Of a stretch of 64,000 nucleotides of DNA, positions 18,508 through 27,217 are shown piece after piece; the stretch's first letter is position 1, and the number at the start of each line of letters is the position of its first letter. The position numbers and the translations under genes were made by a program. The notes beneath the pieces were generated by a model. That model was not told where the DNA came from, searched no databases, and was given only the letters and a program-made list of their open reading frames with translations. Source of the DNA: an uncultured Flavobacteriaceae bacterium (GTDB lineage: Bacteria > Bacteroidota > Bacteroidia > Flavobacteriales > Flavobacteriaceae); assembly GCA_947497145.1 (NCBI GenBank), contig CANMFQ010000003.1, forward strand, positions 62,001 to 126,000. The letters are read 5' to 3'.

Positions 18508-18568
18508 TAGTAGTCAGATGGAATGCTTTTTTTTTGTTAGTTTTACCTAAACCAACAAACCGCACGAC

Positions 18569-19888
18569 ATGAATTCTAAAATATTAAACATATCTTTAAT
18601 AGTCGCCCTTGCCGGATTTTTATTCGGTTTTGACACCGTTGTTATTTCGGGGGCAGAGAAAAAACTACAACTTTTATGGGACTCTTCGGATGCTTTTCAC
18701 GGTACCGTAGTAATTGGCATGGCTCTTTTTGGCACCGTAATTGGGGCAATGCTAGGAGGTATCCCCACCAACAAAATAGGGCGAAAAAACACCCTCATAT
18801 ATATTGGTGTGCTTTATTCCATATCAGCCATTGGCTCTGCGCTAGCAGCAGACCCCGTTACTTTTGGCATTTTTAGATTCATTGGTGGTTTGGGCATTGG
18901 CGCATCAACAGTGGCTGCGCCCGCCTATATTTCTGAAATAGCACCGGCAAAAAACAGAGGACGCTTGGTTGGCTATTATCAATTCATGTTAGTTTTTGGC
19001 ATTTTAGTAGCATTTATATCAAACTATGCCCTAAACGGTATTGGCGAAAATGACTGGCGTTGGATGGTAGGCGTAGAAGCTTTCCCCGCCATCATCTATA
19101 CTTTATTTGTTTTAAGCATACCCAAAAGTCCCCGATGGCTACTTACCAAAAACAGAATTGACGAGGCTAAAATTGTTTTGGCTAGCATTAGTCCCGAAAT
19201 TTCTATCGAAGCCCTACAAGCAGATTTAAATGCAGATGAAAGTAGCACTAAAGCATCTGAAAATATTTTCATTAAAAAATACCGATTTCCGTTAACGCTC
19301 GCTTTTCTTATCGCCTTCTTCAACCAATTTTCTGGCATAAACGCCTTCTTGTACTACGCACCAAGAATTTTTGAAGCTGCTGGTCTGGGAGAAAGCACAG
19401 CACTTTTAAGCAGTATAGGAATAGGCATTACCAATTTAATATTTACCCTATTAGGTATTTATCTTATTGACCGTTTAGGCAGAAAACAACTCATGTATTA
19501 TGGCTCTTTTGGGTATATCATTTCTTTGAGTCTCGTCGCCGCTGCATTTATTTTCAACTGGGAAGGCATTGCTGTGCCCATCTTTTTATTCGTATTCATA
19601 GCCTCTCATGCTATTGGACAAGGAGCCGTTATATGGGTGTTTATATCCGAGGTATTCCCTAATCACCTAAGAGGTTCAGGGCAGGCATTTGGCAGTTCTG
19701 TTCACTGGGTATTGGCTTGGTTAATTCCGTCTTCAATACCCTTTCTGTTTTCTTGGATTGGACCAGGAGCCGTTTTCGCCTTTTTTGCCGCTATGATGGT
19801 GCTTCAACTGTTATTTGTTAGATTCATGATGCCCGAAACCAAAGGTATATCGCTAGAAGAATTAAGTAAAAAACTGAGTGGAAAATAA
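18569..19888 (+). CDS. MFS sugar:proton symporter (XylE/GLUT type)
   Basis: An inner-membrane protein of 439 residues with 12 hydrophobic segments. The sugar-porter marks are all present: GFDTVVISGA in helix 1, the loop motif NKIGRKNTLI, EIAPAKNRGRLVG, SPRWLL after helix 6, QFSGINAFLYYAP in helix 7, DRLGRK, and PETKGISLEEL at the C-terminus. The substrate is a monosaccharide; which one cannot be told. It stands alone, downstream of the repeat. Confidence 0.92.
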   Translation: MNSKILNISLIVALAGFLFGFDTVVISGAEKKLQLLWDSSDAFHGTVVIGMALFGTVIGAMLGGIPTNKIGRKNTLIYIGVLYSISAIGSALAADPVTFGIFRFIGGLGIGASTVAAPAYISEIAPAKNRGRLVGYYQFMLVFGILVAFISNYALNGIGENDWRWMVGVEAFPAIIYTLFVLSIPKSPRWLLTKNRIDEAKIVLASISPEISIEALQADLNADESSTKASENIFIKKYRFPLTLAFLIAFFNQFSGINAFLYYAPRIFEAAGLGESTALLSSIGIGITNLIFTLLGIYLIDRLGRKQLMYYGSFGYIISLSLVAAAFIFNWEGIAVPIFLFVFIASHAIGQGAVIWVFISEVFPNHLRGSGQAFGSSVHWVLAWLIPSSIPFLFSWIGPGAVFAFFAAMMVLQLLFVRFMMPETKGISLEELSKKLSGK

Positions 19889-19973
19889 AAATATTCGGAA
19901 TCCAAACGCTATCAAAACCTACATAAAATAGTCAGAATTACTTAATTTTGAACTAGTTACACAAAAATAAACC

Positions 19974-20006
19974 TTGTAAAAATTTCTTTTAGTTCCTGTA
20001 TTTTCG
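19974..20006 (+). promoter_or_regulatory. Candidate promoter of the 42-residue membrane protein
   Basis: TTG at 19974-19976 and TATTTTCG at 19999-20006 are 22 bases apart, within the 17-23 range of flavobacterial promoters (TTG-N-TAnnTTTG) with one mismatch in the -7 element. The ATG follows 24 bases later. Confidence 0.4.
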
Positions 20007-20029
20007 TATATTAGAAAAAAACATATATT

Positions 20030-20158
20030 ATGGAACATCAAATTACTTCTGGAATAAGAGTCCTAAATGGTTTTCTTAGTATTATGGTGGTAGTTTTAAC
20101 AGGTATTTTACTTGCCGTAGCTGCTTCTATTATTCTTTGGTCTGTTGGATTCTTTTAA
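20030..20158 (+). CDS. Small single-span membrane protein (42 residues)
   Basis: ATG to TAA encodes 42 residues: a short polar start (MEHQITSGIRVLNG) and then one long hydrophobic helix (about residues 15-38). It is preceded by a plausible promoter and the codons look like normal Flavobacteriaceae usage. No homologue is known to me. The same frame continues after the stop into another hydrophobic stretch (20162 onward), so it might instead be the first half of a two-helix protein. Confidence 0.5.
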   Translation: MEHQITSGIRVLNGFLSIMVVVLTGILLAVAASIILWSVGFF

Positions 20159-20161
20159 AAA

Positions 20162-20335
20162 ATGAAAGACCCAAATCACCCGTTTTATTTTTCAATAGCT
20201 ACTATATGCTTTGTAGTGTCTGGTCGGGAACTCACCAATTTTTTGGAAACAAATTTATTTGGATGTTACCGACCAGAAACTATATATCGATTTAACAAAA
20301 AGCACTTCTTCCTGAAGTCTTTTTTTATCGCATAA
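20162..20335 (+). pseudogene. Possible second half of a two-helix membrane protein, cut off by a stop
   Basis: In the same frame as the 42-residue protein and one codon past its TAA, an ATG opens 57 codons (MKDPNHPFYFSIATICF...). The first 30 residues (charged loop, then a helix of mixed hydrophobicity) resemble the second half of the small two-helix DUF6095-type proteins of flavobacteria as I remember them. The rest runs through a terminator hairpin and into the end of the convergent gene, so the true product, if any, ends earlier. Low confidence. Confidence 0.25.
20297..20326. terminator. Bidirectional terminator
   Basis: ACTTC and GAAGT around a TTCCT loop, extended across a bulged C by AAAAAG / CTTTTT. 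It lies at the stop codon of the minus-strand isomerase-like gene and can end transcripts from both sides. Confidence 0.6.
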
Positions 20336-21170
20336 TTTGAGTTAGATACGCAAAACTTTGCGGTAGCTGTTTCAGAGATTTTGATGACTCATCTTCTATA
20401 AACATATATTCGATACCCAGTTTTTTTGCCTCAACAACAATTGCCGCAATATCTATTTGCCCTGTTCCTAAAACCACATTCGTTTCAACATCAGATTTTC
20501 CCGTATAATTAACACCTACACCTTTTTCGCAATCTTTTAAATGCATCAGCTTGAATTTTTTGGGATAACGACGTAACCACAAAACAGGGTCTTCACCAGC
20601 AGCTGCAAACCAATACACATCCATTTCAAAATCAAAATGCATTGCCTTTTTAATCATATAATCTAAAAGCGTTGCACGTTTTCTCTTGCCAAACTCATAA
20701 CCATGTGGATGATAGACCAAGGTTACGCCAGCTTTCTTAAACAGCTTACCAGCAGTATTAAATACGCTGAGTGCTTTTTTGGCATCTGCAAACGTAAAAT
20801 CAGCACCCTTATGAGGAATCCAGAAACAGACCAGGTATTTTGCTCCGTAGCCTAAAGTACGCTCCAAAGCCTTTTCTGGGTTGTTTTGAAGCTCTTCAAA
20901 TGTAGCACTAGCACTAACAATTTGAAGGTTATATTTGGCTAACAAGGCCTTATATGCTTCCATAGAATACCCTTGTGTACCATCATTTCCATCTTCTAAC
21001 TTAGAAATTCCCCATTGCGCTATTTTCGCAAAAGTACCGGGAACATCATTTTTAAATTCATTTCGCAAACTATACAATTGCAAGCCTACTTCTTGAGACC
21101 TTACCGAAAATGACATAAACAAAAGCCCTATTACTACCGCTACTTTGTTTATCTGAATCTTTACAGTCAT
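20325..21170 (-). CDS. Secreted sugar phosphate isomerase/epimerase-like TIM-barrel protein
   Basis: A protein of 281 residues with a signal peptide (VAVVIGLLFMSFSVRSQ) before a xylose-isomerase-like TIM barrel: EVGLQLYSLRN, VYHPHGYEF, DFEMDVYWFAAAG, LMHLKDCEKG, and EYMFIEDESS. His, Asp and Glu at the strand ends match the metal-binding residues of this superfamily. The substrate is unknown; exported members often act on sugars or sugar acids. It follows the peptidase genes on the same strand with gaps of 56 and 152 bases. Confidence 0.85.
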   Translation of the reverse strand: MTVKIQINKVAVVIGLLFMSFSVRSQEVGLQLYSLRNEFKNDVPGTFAKIAQWGISKLEDGNDGTQGYSMEAYKALLAKYNLQIVSASATFEELQNNPEKALERTLGYGAKYLVCFWIPHKGADFTFADAKKALSVFNTAGKLFKKAGVTLVYHPHGYEFGKRKRATLLDYMIKKAMHFDFEMDVYWFAAAGEDPVLWLRRYPKKFKLMHLKDCEKGVGVNYTGKSDVETNVVLGTGQIDIAAIVVEAKKLGIEYMFIEDESSKSLKQLPQSFAYLTQIMR

Positions 21171-21226
21171 AATTTAGTTTTTTTCAAGGTTCAATGTACA
21201 ATAGTTTTTGTTATTTCATTCGGAAT

Positions 21227-22627
21227 TTATACACGCACCCCTGTTGCCCTAAAAGCCTCTATCTCATCAGAAGTAGTAGGTAATTTATTACCTAACAATC
21301 TATATCCATTAGCGGTAATGAGAAAAACATCTTCAATACGAATACCACCAAAATCTACATAATCATTTAAAACATCATAGTTCACAAACGCCTTAAATTT
21401 ACCTTCTCCTTTTCTCAACGCAATAAGTTCAGGGATAAAATAGATGCCCGGCTCAACGGTTAAAACCATTCCTTCCTCAAGTTCACGCCCCAAACGAAGT
21501 GATTTAAAACCAAAATCTGTTCGTTGTTTTAAGCCATCTGTATACCCAACGTATTGCTCACCCAAGTTCTCCATATCATGAACATCAAGCCCCAGCAAAT
21601 GCCCCAAGCCACACTGAAAAAACAAGGTGTGTGCACCTTCTGCAACCGCTGCTTCCACATCGCCTTTCATCAACCCTAATTCAATTAAGCCTTCTACAAT
21701 TTTTCTACAAGCTGTAAGATGCACTTCCATAAATTGGCGCCCAGGCACTAACATAGCTACTGCCGCTTGGTATGCGTTATATACCACATCATAAATTGCT
21801 TTCTGTTTGGCGGTAAATTTTTTAGCTACAGGAAAAGTCCGTGTTAAATCTCCTGCATAGTGGGTGTATCCTTCAGCACCACAGTCACACAAAACCATAT
21901 CTCCCTCCTTCAACATATTTCTACGGTAATGATTATGTAAAATTTGACCATTAATTGTCATAATAGGCGGGAAAGAGGTATTATGCCCCTTAGCAAGAGC
22001 TATTTGTTGTACTGCGCCATACAAATCAGCTTCGTACATACCGGGTCTTGCCGCTTCCATTGCCTTATATTGCATTGCTACGGTTGTATTTACAGCCGCT
22101 TCTATTTCCTGCACTTCAGCCGCAGATTTTATAGAACGTAGTTTTACAATACCTTTTATTAATTTCACAGACACTCCCTTATGCGCGTCAGAAGCAGGAA
22201 GACCGAGCGCCAATGACAGTTTTAAAAGATGTTCAGCCCTGTAAGGGGGTAAGTAATGTATTTGTGTGTTCTTTTTAATGGCCTCATTTACATAATCTAC
22301 AAACGATACTTGTGGTTTTATATAGTTCACTCCTACCTCAGCAGCCTTTTTTTCTAAAGACAAACCGGCTCCCAAAAAAACAACATCATCAATTGATGGG
22401 TTGTCTCCAAAAATAATGGTCTCATTTTGGTCTATATTAATAATTGCGTTCAATCCGGGTGATGGTAATCCAAAAAAGTAAAGAAAAGAACTATCTTGTC
22501 GAAAAGGATATGTATTATCCTTAAAATTCATTCCCACCTCATCATTTCCTAACAAAAGAATTAAACCACTGCCTACCCACTGCTTTAGTTTTTCTCTTCT
22601 TTCTAAATACTCTTTTTTTGAAAACAT
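21227..22627 (-). CDS. Xaa-Pro aminopeptidase (aminopeptidase P, M24 family)
   Basis: A dinuclear metallopeptidase of 466 residues that removes N-terminal residues before proline. An N-terminal aminopeptidase-P domain (about 1-150) is followed by the pita-bread domain with the metal ligands Asp (CDCGAEGYTHYAGDLTRTFP), His (GLGHLLGLDVHD), Glu (VEPGIYF) and Glu (GGIRIEDV). No signal peptide, so cytoplasmic. It lies between the DPP-IV-type peptidase and the isomerase-like gene; the two peptidases together would process proline-rich peptides. Confidence 0.93.
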   Translation of the reverse strand: MFSKKEYLERREKLKQWVGSGLILLLGNDEVGMNFKDNTYPFRQDSSFLYFFGLPSPGLNAIINIDQNETIIFGDNPSIDDVVFLGAGLSLEKKAAEVGVNYIKPQVSFVDYVNEAIKKNTQIHYLPPYRAEHLLKLSLALGLPASDAHKGVSVKLIKGIVKLRSIKSAAEVQEIEAAVNTTVAMQYKAMEAARPGMYEADLYGAVQQIALAKGHNTSFPPIMTINGQILHNHYRRNMLKEGDMVLCDCGAEGYTHYAGDLTRTFPVAKKFTAKQKAIYDVVYNAYQAAVAMLVPGRQFMEVHLTACRKIVEGLIELGLMKGDVEAAVAEGAHTLFFQCGLGHLLGLDVHDMENLGEQYVGYTDGLKQRTDFGFKSLRLGRELEEGMVLTVEPGIYFIPELIALRKGEGKFKAFVNYDVLNDYVDFGGIRIEDVFLITANGYRLLGNKLPTTSDEIEAFRATGVRV

Positions 22628-22779
22628 ACACTGATAAAAGTTAATCCTGGTTTATCTATTTTTATATCTATCCTACCCTTAAATCGTCTCAAATTACATG
22701 GCTAAGTTTGTTTTTCCATCATGCCTTCAGGCTACTATGTAGCATGTTGAAATAGCCCTACAACATGGTTTGAACCGAC

Positions 22780-25017
22780 TTATTTACCACCAGCGGGCAA
22801 GTTATTTTTCCAATAATTCTCCATAGTCTCTCTCAGGTGATACGAAGTATTTTTCCTTTCATGAATAGAATGTGAACGCATGGGATAAGACATCATATTA
22901 AAAATTTTGTTATGAGCTATTAACCTGTCAATGAGCATTTCAAAACTTTGATAGTGCACATTGTCATCTGCGGTACCATGAATAATCATGAGATTACCTT
23001 GTAAATTTTGAGCGAAATTAATGGGTGAACCATCATGATATCCTTTAGCATTATCTTTCAACAAGCCCATATACCTTTCTTGATAGGTAGCATCATACAG
23101 CCTTTGGTCAGACACAAAAGAAACTGCCAAACCTGATGCATAAATATCAGGATACCGAAACATACAATTAAGGGTCATTTGGCCTCCGCCACTCCATCCC
23201 CATATACCAATACGTTCAGCATCAATAAAATCATACATACTCACTATTTTCTTCGCTGCTTTACTTTGGTCTTCAGATGCTAAAATTCCAATTTGACCAT
23301 AAATCGCATTGCGCCACTTTTTACCTCTTGGCGTTTTTGTTCCCCTATTGTCAACACTCATTACAATGTACCCCTGCTGCGCCATATATTGATGAAACAA
23401 ATCGCCACCTCCCCAATTATCTTGTACAGTAGCTCCCGCTGGCTCGCCATACACATAAAACAAAAGAGGATATTTTTTTGAAGGATTAAAATCTTTTGGT
23501 TTAATCATATAAGCATCTAAAACAGCATCACCAATATCAACTTTTAAAAATTCCTTAGGGCGCAATTGTAACGCATCAAACTTAGATTTCAAGGCTGCAT
23601 TCGTTTCTAAAACCCGTACTTGCTTATGCTTAGGAAGGCTTACAAGTGAATATATAGGCGGTGTGGTAGCGTTCTGAAAAATTTGAATTCCCCATTTTGC
23701 ATCTGCAGAAATTTGATACGCATTTTGCCCAGCATTAGAAACAGGCGTAACACGCTCGGCTGCTCCCTTACCATCAATACGGCTTCGGTACAAATAGCGT
23801 TGGGTGAAATTATGAGGCGAAGCAATGTAATACACATAACCTCCTTTTACATCGATACAATTAATGCGTATCACATCAAAATTTCCTTTGGTAATCGGTT
23901 GAATATCTTGCCCGTCTCGTGAAACACGATATAAATGCAACCAACCGCTGCGCTCACTAGACCACGTAAAATACTTTTCATTATCTAACCAGCGAATATC
24001 ATCATGAACATCTAAAAACGCTTCATCCTTCTCTGTCAAAATATTGGTAAGTTTCAATGATGTTATATCACCGATAAACACTTTGTTCGTATTTTGCGGA
24101 CGATTAAGTTGCTGAATCATAACCTCATTAGAATTTGGAATAAATTCCATACGCGCCAAATAATGGTTTCTAGGGTCTCCAGGCACGTCAAACCATTTGG
24201 TTTCTCCTCCTTTAGCTGAAATAACTCCTACTTTTACTGCCGAAAGCTGCGTACCTACCTTAGGATAAGGCATAGGCAAAGGTTTGGAATAGATAGAATC
24301 AATATTGTTTATCATATAAAATGTACCAACTCCTTTTGTATTTGATTGCCAATAAGCAATATGCTCACCATCAGGACTCCAACGAAAACCATCACGACAA
24401 CTCAATTCCTCTTCATACACCCAGTCGAAAGTACCATTTATTATAGCACCGCCCCCATCGGTTGTTAATTGATTTATAGTATTACTGTTTATATCTTCTA
24501 CATAAATATTAAGATTGCTAACATACCCAACCTTTGAAGCATCAGGTGAAAATTTAGCAAACATTAAAGTGGTAGCGGGCAATGTTTTCCCTAATTGTGT
24601 TAATTGCTTTTTCGCAATATCTAGCACCCAATAATCACCTCGGGTATGATATCGCCAAACCTTTCTTGTATTGGTAAAAATCAATAGTTTACTATTATCT
24701 GCTGACCATTGATAATTACTTATCACCAATGGTTTATTTTTTTCTTTTGGTATTAAATCTGCCGCGGAGACAATGACCGTCCTCTTTCCTGACTTTGCAT
24801 CATAGCGAACAATATCTCTTCCTCCTAGCTTCGTATTAGGTTCTAATGTTGAATAGCCCTTATTGTCTTTCATCCACCTAATAGGACCGTAACCTTGCTG
24901 TGCATATACGTTGTTTTTATAGATGTCAGCTAATTTTAACTGGTTTTGCTCTTGCGCTACTACTAAGTTGGCAAAAAACAAAACCGCTAACAGTTTAAAC
25001 AAAATTTCTTTTTTCAT
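22780..25017 (-). CDS. Dipeptidyl peptidase IV-type serine peptidase (S9B)
   Basis: A protein of 745 residues with a signal peptide (LFKLLAVLFFANLVVAQ), an N-terminal beta-propeller (about 40-480, with the substrate-binding double Glu in DWVYEEELSCRDGFRW) and a C-terminal alpha/beta-hydrolase domain. The catalytic triad is visible: Ser609 in GWSGGGQ, Asp in GTADDNVH, and His in RSHSIHER. It releases Xaa-Pro dipeptides outside or in the periplasm. Downstream aminopeptidase P fits the same task. Confidence 0.95.
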   Translation of the reverse strand: MKKEILFKLLAVLFFANLVVAQEQNQLKLADIYKNNVYAQQGYGPIRWMKDNKGYSTLEPNTKLGGRDIVRYDAKSGKRTVIVSAADLIPKEKNKPLVISNYQWSADNSKLLIFTNTRKVWRYHTRGDYWVLDIAKKQLTQLGKTLPATTLMFAKFSPDASKVGYVSNLNIYVEDINSNTINQLTTDGGGAIINGTFDWVYEEELSCRDGFRWSPDGEHIAYWQSNTKGVGTFYMINNIDSIYSKPLPMPYPKVGTQLSAVKVGVISAKGGETKWFDVPGDPRNHYLARMEFIPNSNEVMIQQLNRPQNTNKVFIGDITSLKLTNILTEKDEAFLDVHDDIRWLDNEKYFTWSSERSGWLHLYRVSRDGQDIQPITKGNFDVIRINCIDVKGGYVYYIASPHNFTQRYLYRSRIDGKGAAERVTPVSNAGQNAYQISADAKWGIQIFQNATTPPIYSLVSLPKHKQVRVLETNAALKSKFDALQLRPKEFLKVDIGDAVLDAYMIKPKDFNPSKKYPLLFYVYGEPAGATVQDNWGGGDLFHQYMAQQGYIVMSVDNRGTKTPRGKKWRNAIYGQIGILASEDQSKAAKKIVSMYDFIDAERIGIWGWSGGGQMTLNCMFRYPDIYASGLAVSFVSDQRLYDATYQERYMGLLKDNAKGYHDGSPINFAQNLQGNLMIIHGTADDNVHYQSFEMLIDRLIAHNKIFNMMSYPMRSHSIHERKNTSYHLRETMENYWKNNLPAGGK

Positions 25018-25251
25018 TTTACTCTTTTTTGGTAGTTAAATAATTCTAATAAATACAAAAACGCACTATTCACGTCACTAAAAAATCACACCAATATTAA
25101 CAAGTTAAAGTTAGCTATTCAATACAAATTTTAGCCAATGGTAATACTATATTTTAATTTACACTAACTACAACTCGAAACCTTTTCTATTTTTACCAAA
25201 CCCACTTTATACATTACAAAATCAAAAAAAATGGTCTTCCTAAAGGAATAT

Positions 25252-26112
25252 TCATAAAACACTAGCGCGATATTGAGATGGAGACATTCCTGTATTTTTT
25301 TTAAAATGCCGGTGAAAATTTGAAAGGTTATTATACCCGCTACTATAGCAACAGTAAGCAATAGAATAATTGCTATGACTTAATAATGCACAAGCATTCT
25401 CTATTCTGACCTCAGTCAAATATTGAGAAAAAGTCTTTTGTGTCATTGTTTTAAAAAATCTACAAAACCCTGTTGGCGACATATGCGCCACTGCGGCAAT
25501 CTGTTCTAATGTAATTGTTTCTTTGTATTTCCTTTTGATAAAATTGAATATACTGTGAAGCTTTGGCTCACTTTTATCACTCAACCCTTTTAATGCTGCT
25601 TTTGATGATAGCACAGTGACTCCTTTGCTCTTCGATACATCATCGATAAATTTCAAAAACAATAAAAATTTATTCAAACCACTGGTCGAATTAATTTTTT
25701 CAATTGACCGAACAAGGTTTCTTCTATTAGCATTTGAAATTTTAATACCATAAGCTACATATTCCATCAGTTTAACTATTCTATACGCTTCTGGAACATT
25801 TTTCACTGCATTTTCAACCCTTTCCTGATTAAAGTATAAAGAAATTGCCGTCACACCATCAAATATCTTTTTTTCTTCATTCATTTTTGATTCCTTTAAA
25901 GGATCACAAAGAGTATTACCAAATAAAAACAAATCACCTTTACCGAAAGGAACAACCTTATCAAAAAGAAACAGCGACCCCTTTCCCTCCAATATTAAAC
26001 TTACCTGCAATATTTGACGCTCCCTGCAACTATTAGAAACATCTTTATACAACAACCGTGAATCATAAACATCATTTTTGGAGCAAGAACTCCCAGAGTT
26101 AAGCATTTTCAT
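25252..26112 (-). CDS. AraC-family transcriptional regulator (diverged paralogue)
   Basis: A regulator of 286 residues with a cupin-like N-terminal half and a C-terminal double helix-turn-helix domain (about 190-286: TLEQIAAVAHMSPTGFCRFFK, split by its two helices, and SIAYCCYSSGYNNLSNFHRHFKK). It resembles the next upstream gene along its whole length. The His-x-His motif of the cupin part is missing here (RERQILQ), so ligand binding may differ or be lost. The gap to its paralogue is 35 bases. Target unknown; the nearest operons are the serine ammonia-lyase and the first SusCD locus. Confidence 0.85.
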   Translation of the reverse strand: MKMLNSGSSCSKNDVYDSRLLYKDVSNSCRERQILQVSLILEGKGSLFLFDKVVPFGKGDLFLFGNTLCDPLKESKMNEEKKIFDGVTAISLYFNQERVENAVKNVPEAYRIVKLMEYVAYGIKISNANRRNLVRSIEKINSTSGLNKFLLFLKFIDDVSKSKGVTVLSSKAALKGLSDKSEPKLHSIFNFIKRKYKETITLEQIAAVAHMSPTGFCRFFKTMTQKTFSQYLTEVRIENACALLSHSNYSIAYCCYSSGYNNLSNFHRHFKKNTGMSPSQYRASVL

Positions 26113-26147
26113 ATTCGCGCAAGATTAATATTCTTTCAATCACTTTA

Positions 26148-27029
26148 CTATGCAAAAAAGGTCGAGACACTTTCTTTATACTGGGTAGGCGTCATTCCCA
26201 TAACATTTTTAAATTGTCGATGAAAATTAGATAGATTCGTAAAGCCTGATTCAAAACAAGTTTCAGTAGCATTATGAGCCCCCTTTCTTATTAACTCACA
26301 GGCTTTCGCTACTCTTATTTCTATAAGAAACTGAGAAAATGTCATCAAAGTTCTCGATTTAAAAAACCGACAAAACGAAGATGGATTCATTCCAAAATGA
26401 CTGGCTATATATGTTAAAGAAATCTTCTTCGAATAATTCAACTCAATAAAATTAAAAATAGCTTTCATCTTACCAACACCATATTCATCAAAGTTCAAAC
26501 TCGCAATTTCTGGAGTTGTTAATGCAATATGTGTTGTGCATTTAGAGATGTCTTCAAATATATAAAGCAATTCCATGATTTTCTCAAAATCATTTAAACG
26601 CTGAAGTCGCTTCAACTTAACTAGTATACCAGAACACTGCTTTTTATTCAAGTTTAAACCAACATAAGAAGCACTAAGCAACTCTTGAATAGAAGAAGTT
26701 TCAGCTAGCTGATTTAAAAAAGCAACCAATCTGTCGCCGTTAAAAAAAACACTAAAACTATGTGTCTTTATTTTTGAACCTAAAGACGGGCATTTAGTAT
26801 CTTTTTTAAACGCGTGAGGCAAATTCCTACCAAATAAATAAGTGTCACCAGATGTAAAGGAATATGAATCTTGCCCAACAATAAGCCTCCCTGTCCCATT
26901 TATAATATGAGTTAGCTGAAACTCCTCATGAAAATGAACCTTATCATAAAATTCAGTGTCTTTACACTCTTCAATATGTATTGTTTTATTTTTATACAAA
27001 GGCACTTTAAGTGCTATTGGATTTTCCAT
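26148..27029 (-). CDS. AraC-family transcriptional regulator
   Basis: A regulator of 293 residues. The N-terminal cupin has a normal sensing motif (KVHFHEEFQLTHIINGTGRL) and a second one (SGDTYLFGRNLPHAF). The C-terminal AraC DNA-binding domain (about 196-293) contains SYIASHFGMN-type and ATETCFESGFTNLSNFHRQFK helices. It is divergent from the L-serine ammonia-lyase with 188 bases between, which makes that gene or the SusC gene beyond it a candidate target. Its start is a normal ATG. Confidence 0.88.
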   Translation of the reverse strand: MENPIALKVPLYKNKTIHIEECKDTEFYDKVHFHEEFQLTHIINGTGRLIVGQDSYSFTSGDTYLFGRNLPHAFKKDTKCPSLGSKIKTHSFSVFFNGDRLVAFLNQLAETSSIQELLSASYVGLNLNKKQCSGILVKLKRLQRLNDFEKIMELLYIFEDISKCTTHIALTTPEIASLNFDEYGVGKMKAIFNFIELNYSKKISLTYIASHFGMNPSSFCRFFKSRTLMTFSQFLIEIRVAKACELIRKGAHNATETCFESGFTNLSNFHRQFKNVMGMTPTQYKESVSTFFA

Positions 27030-27217
27030 AATACTTATTAATATGAAATTAAAAACCCTAACTTACAAAAAAAAGTATTAAATTCGACATAGAGAAACAG
27101 AAAAGTGTCTTATTCAAAAAAACAAAGGCTATTTATGCTTCAGACTTTTACGTTAAACCGACATCAATTCACACTCATTAATTGCTTTAAAAATAACCTA
27201 ACCAAAAAACAACTAGC

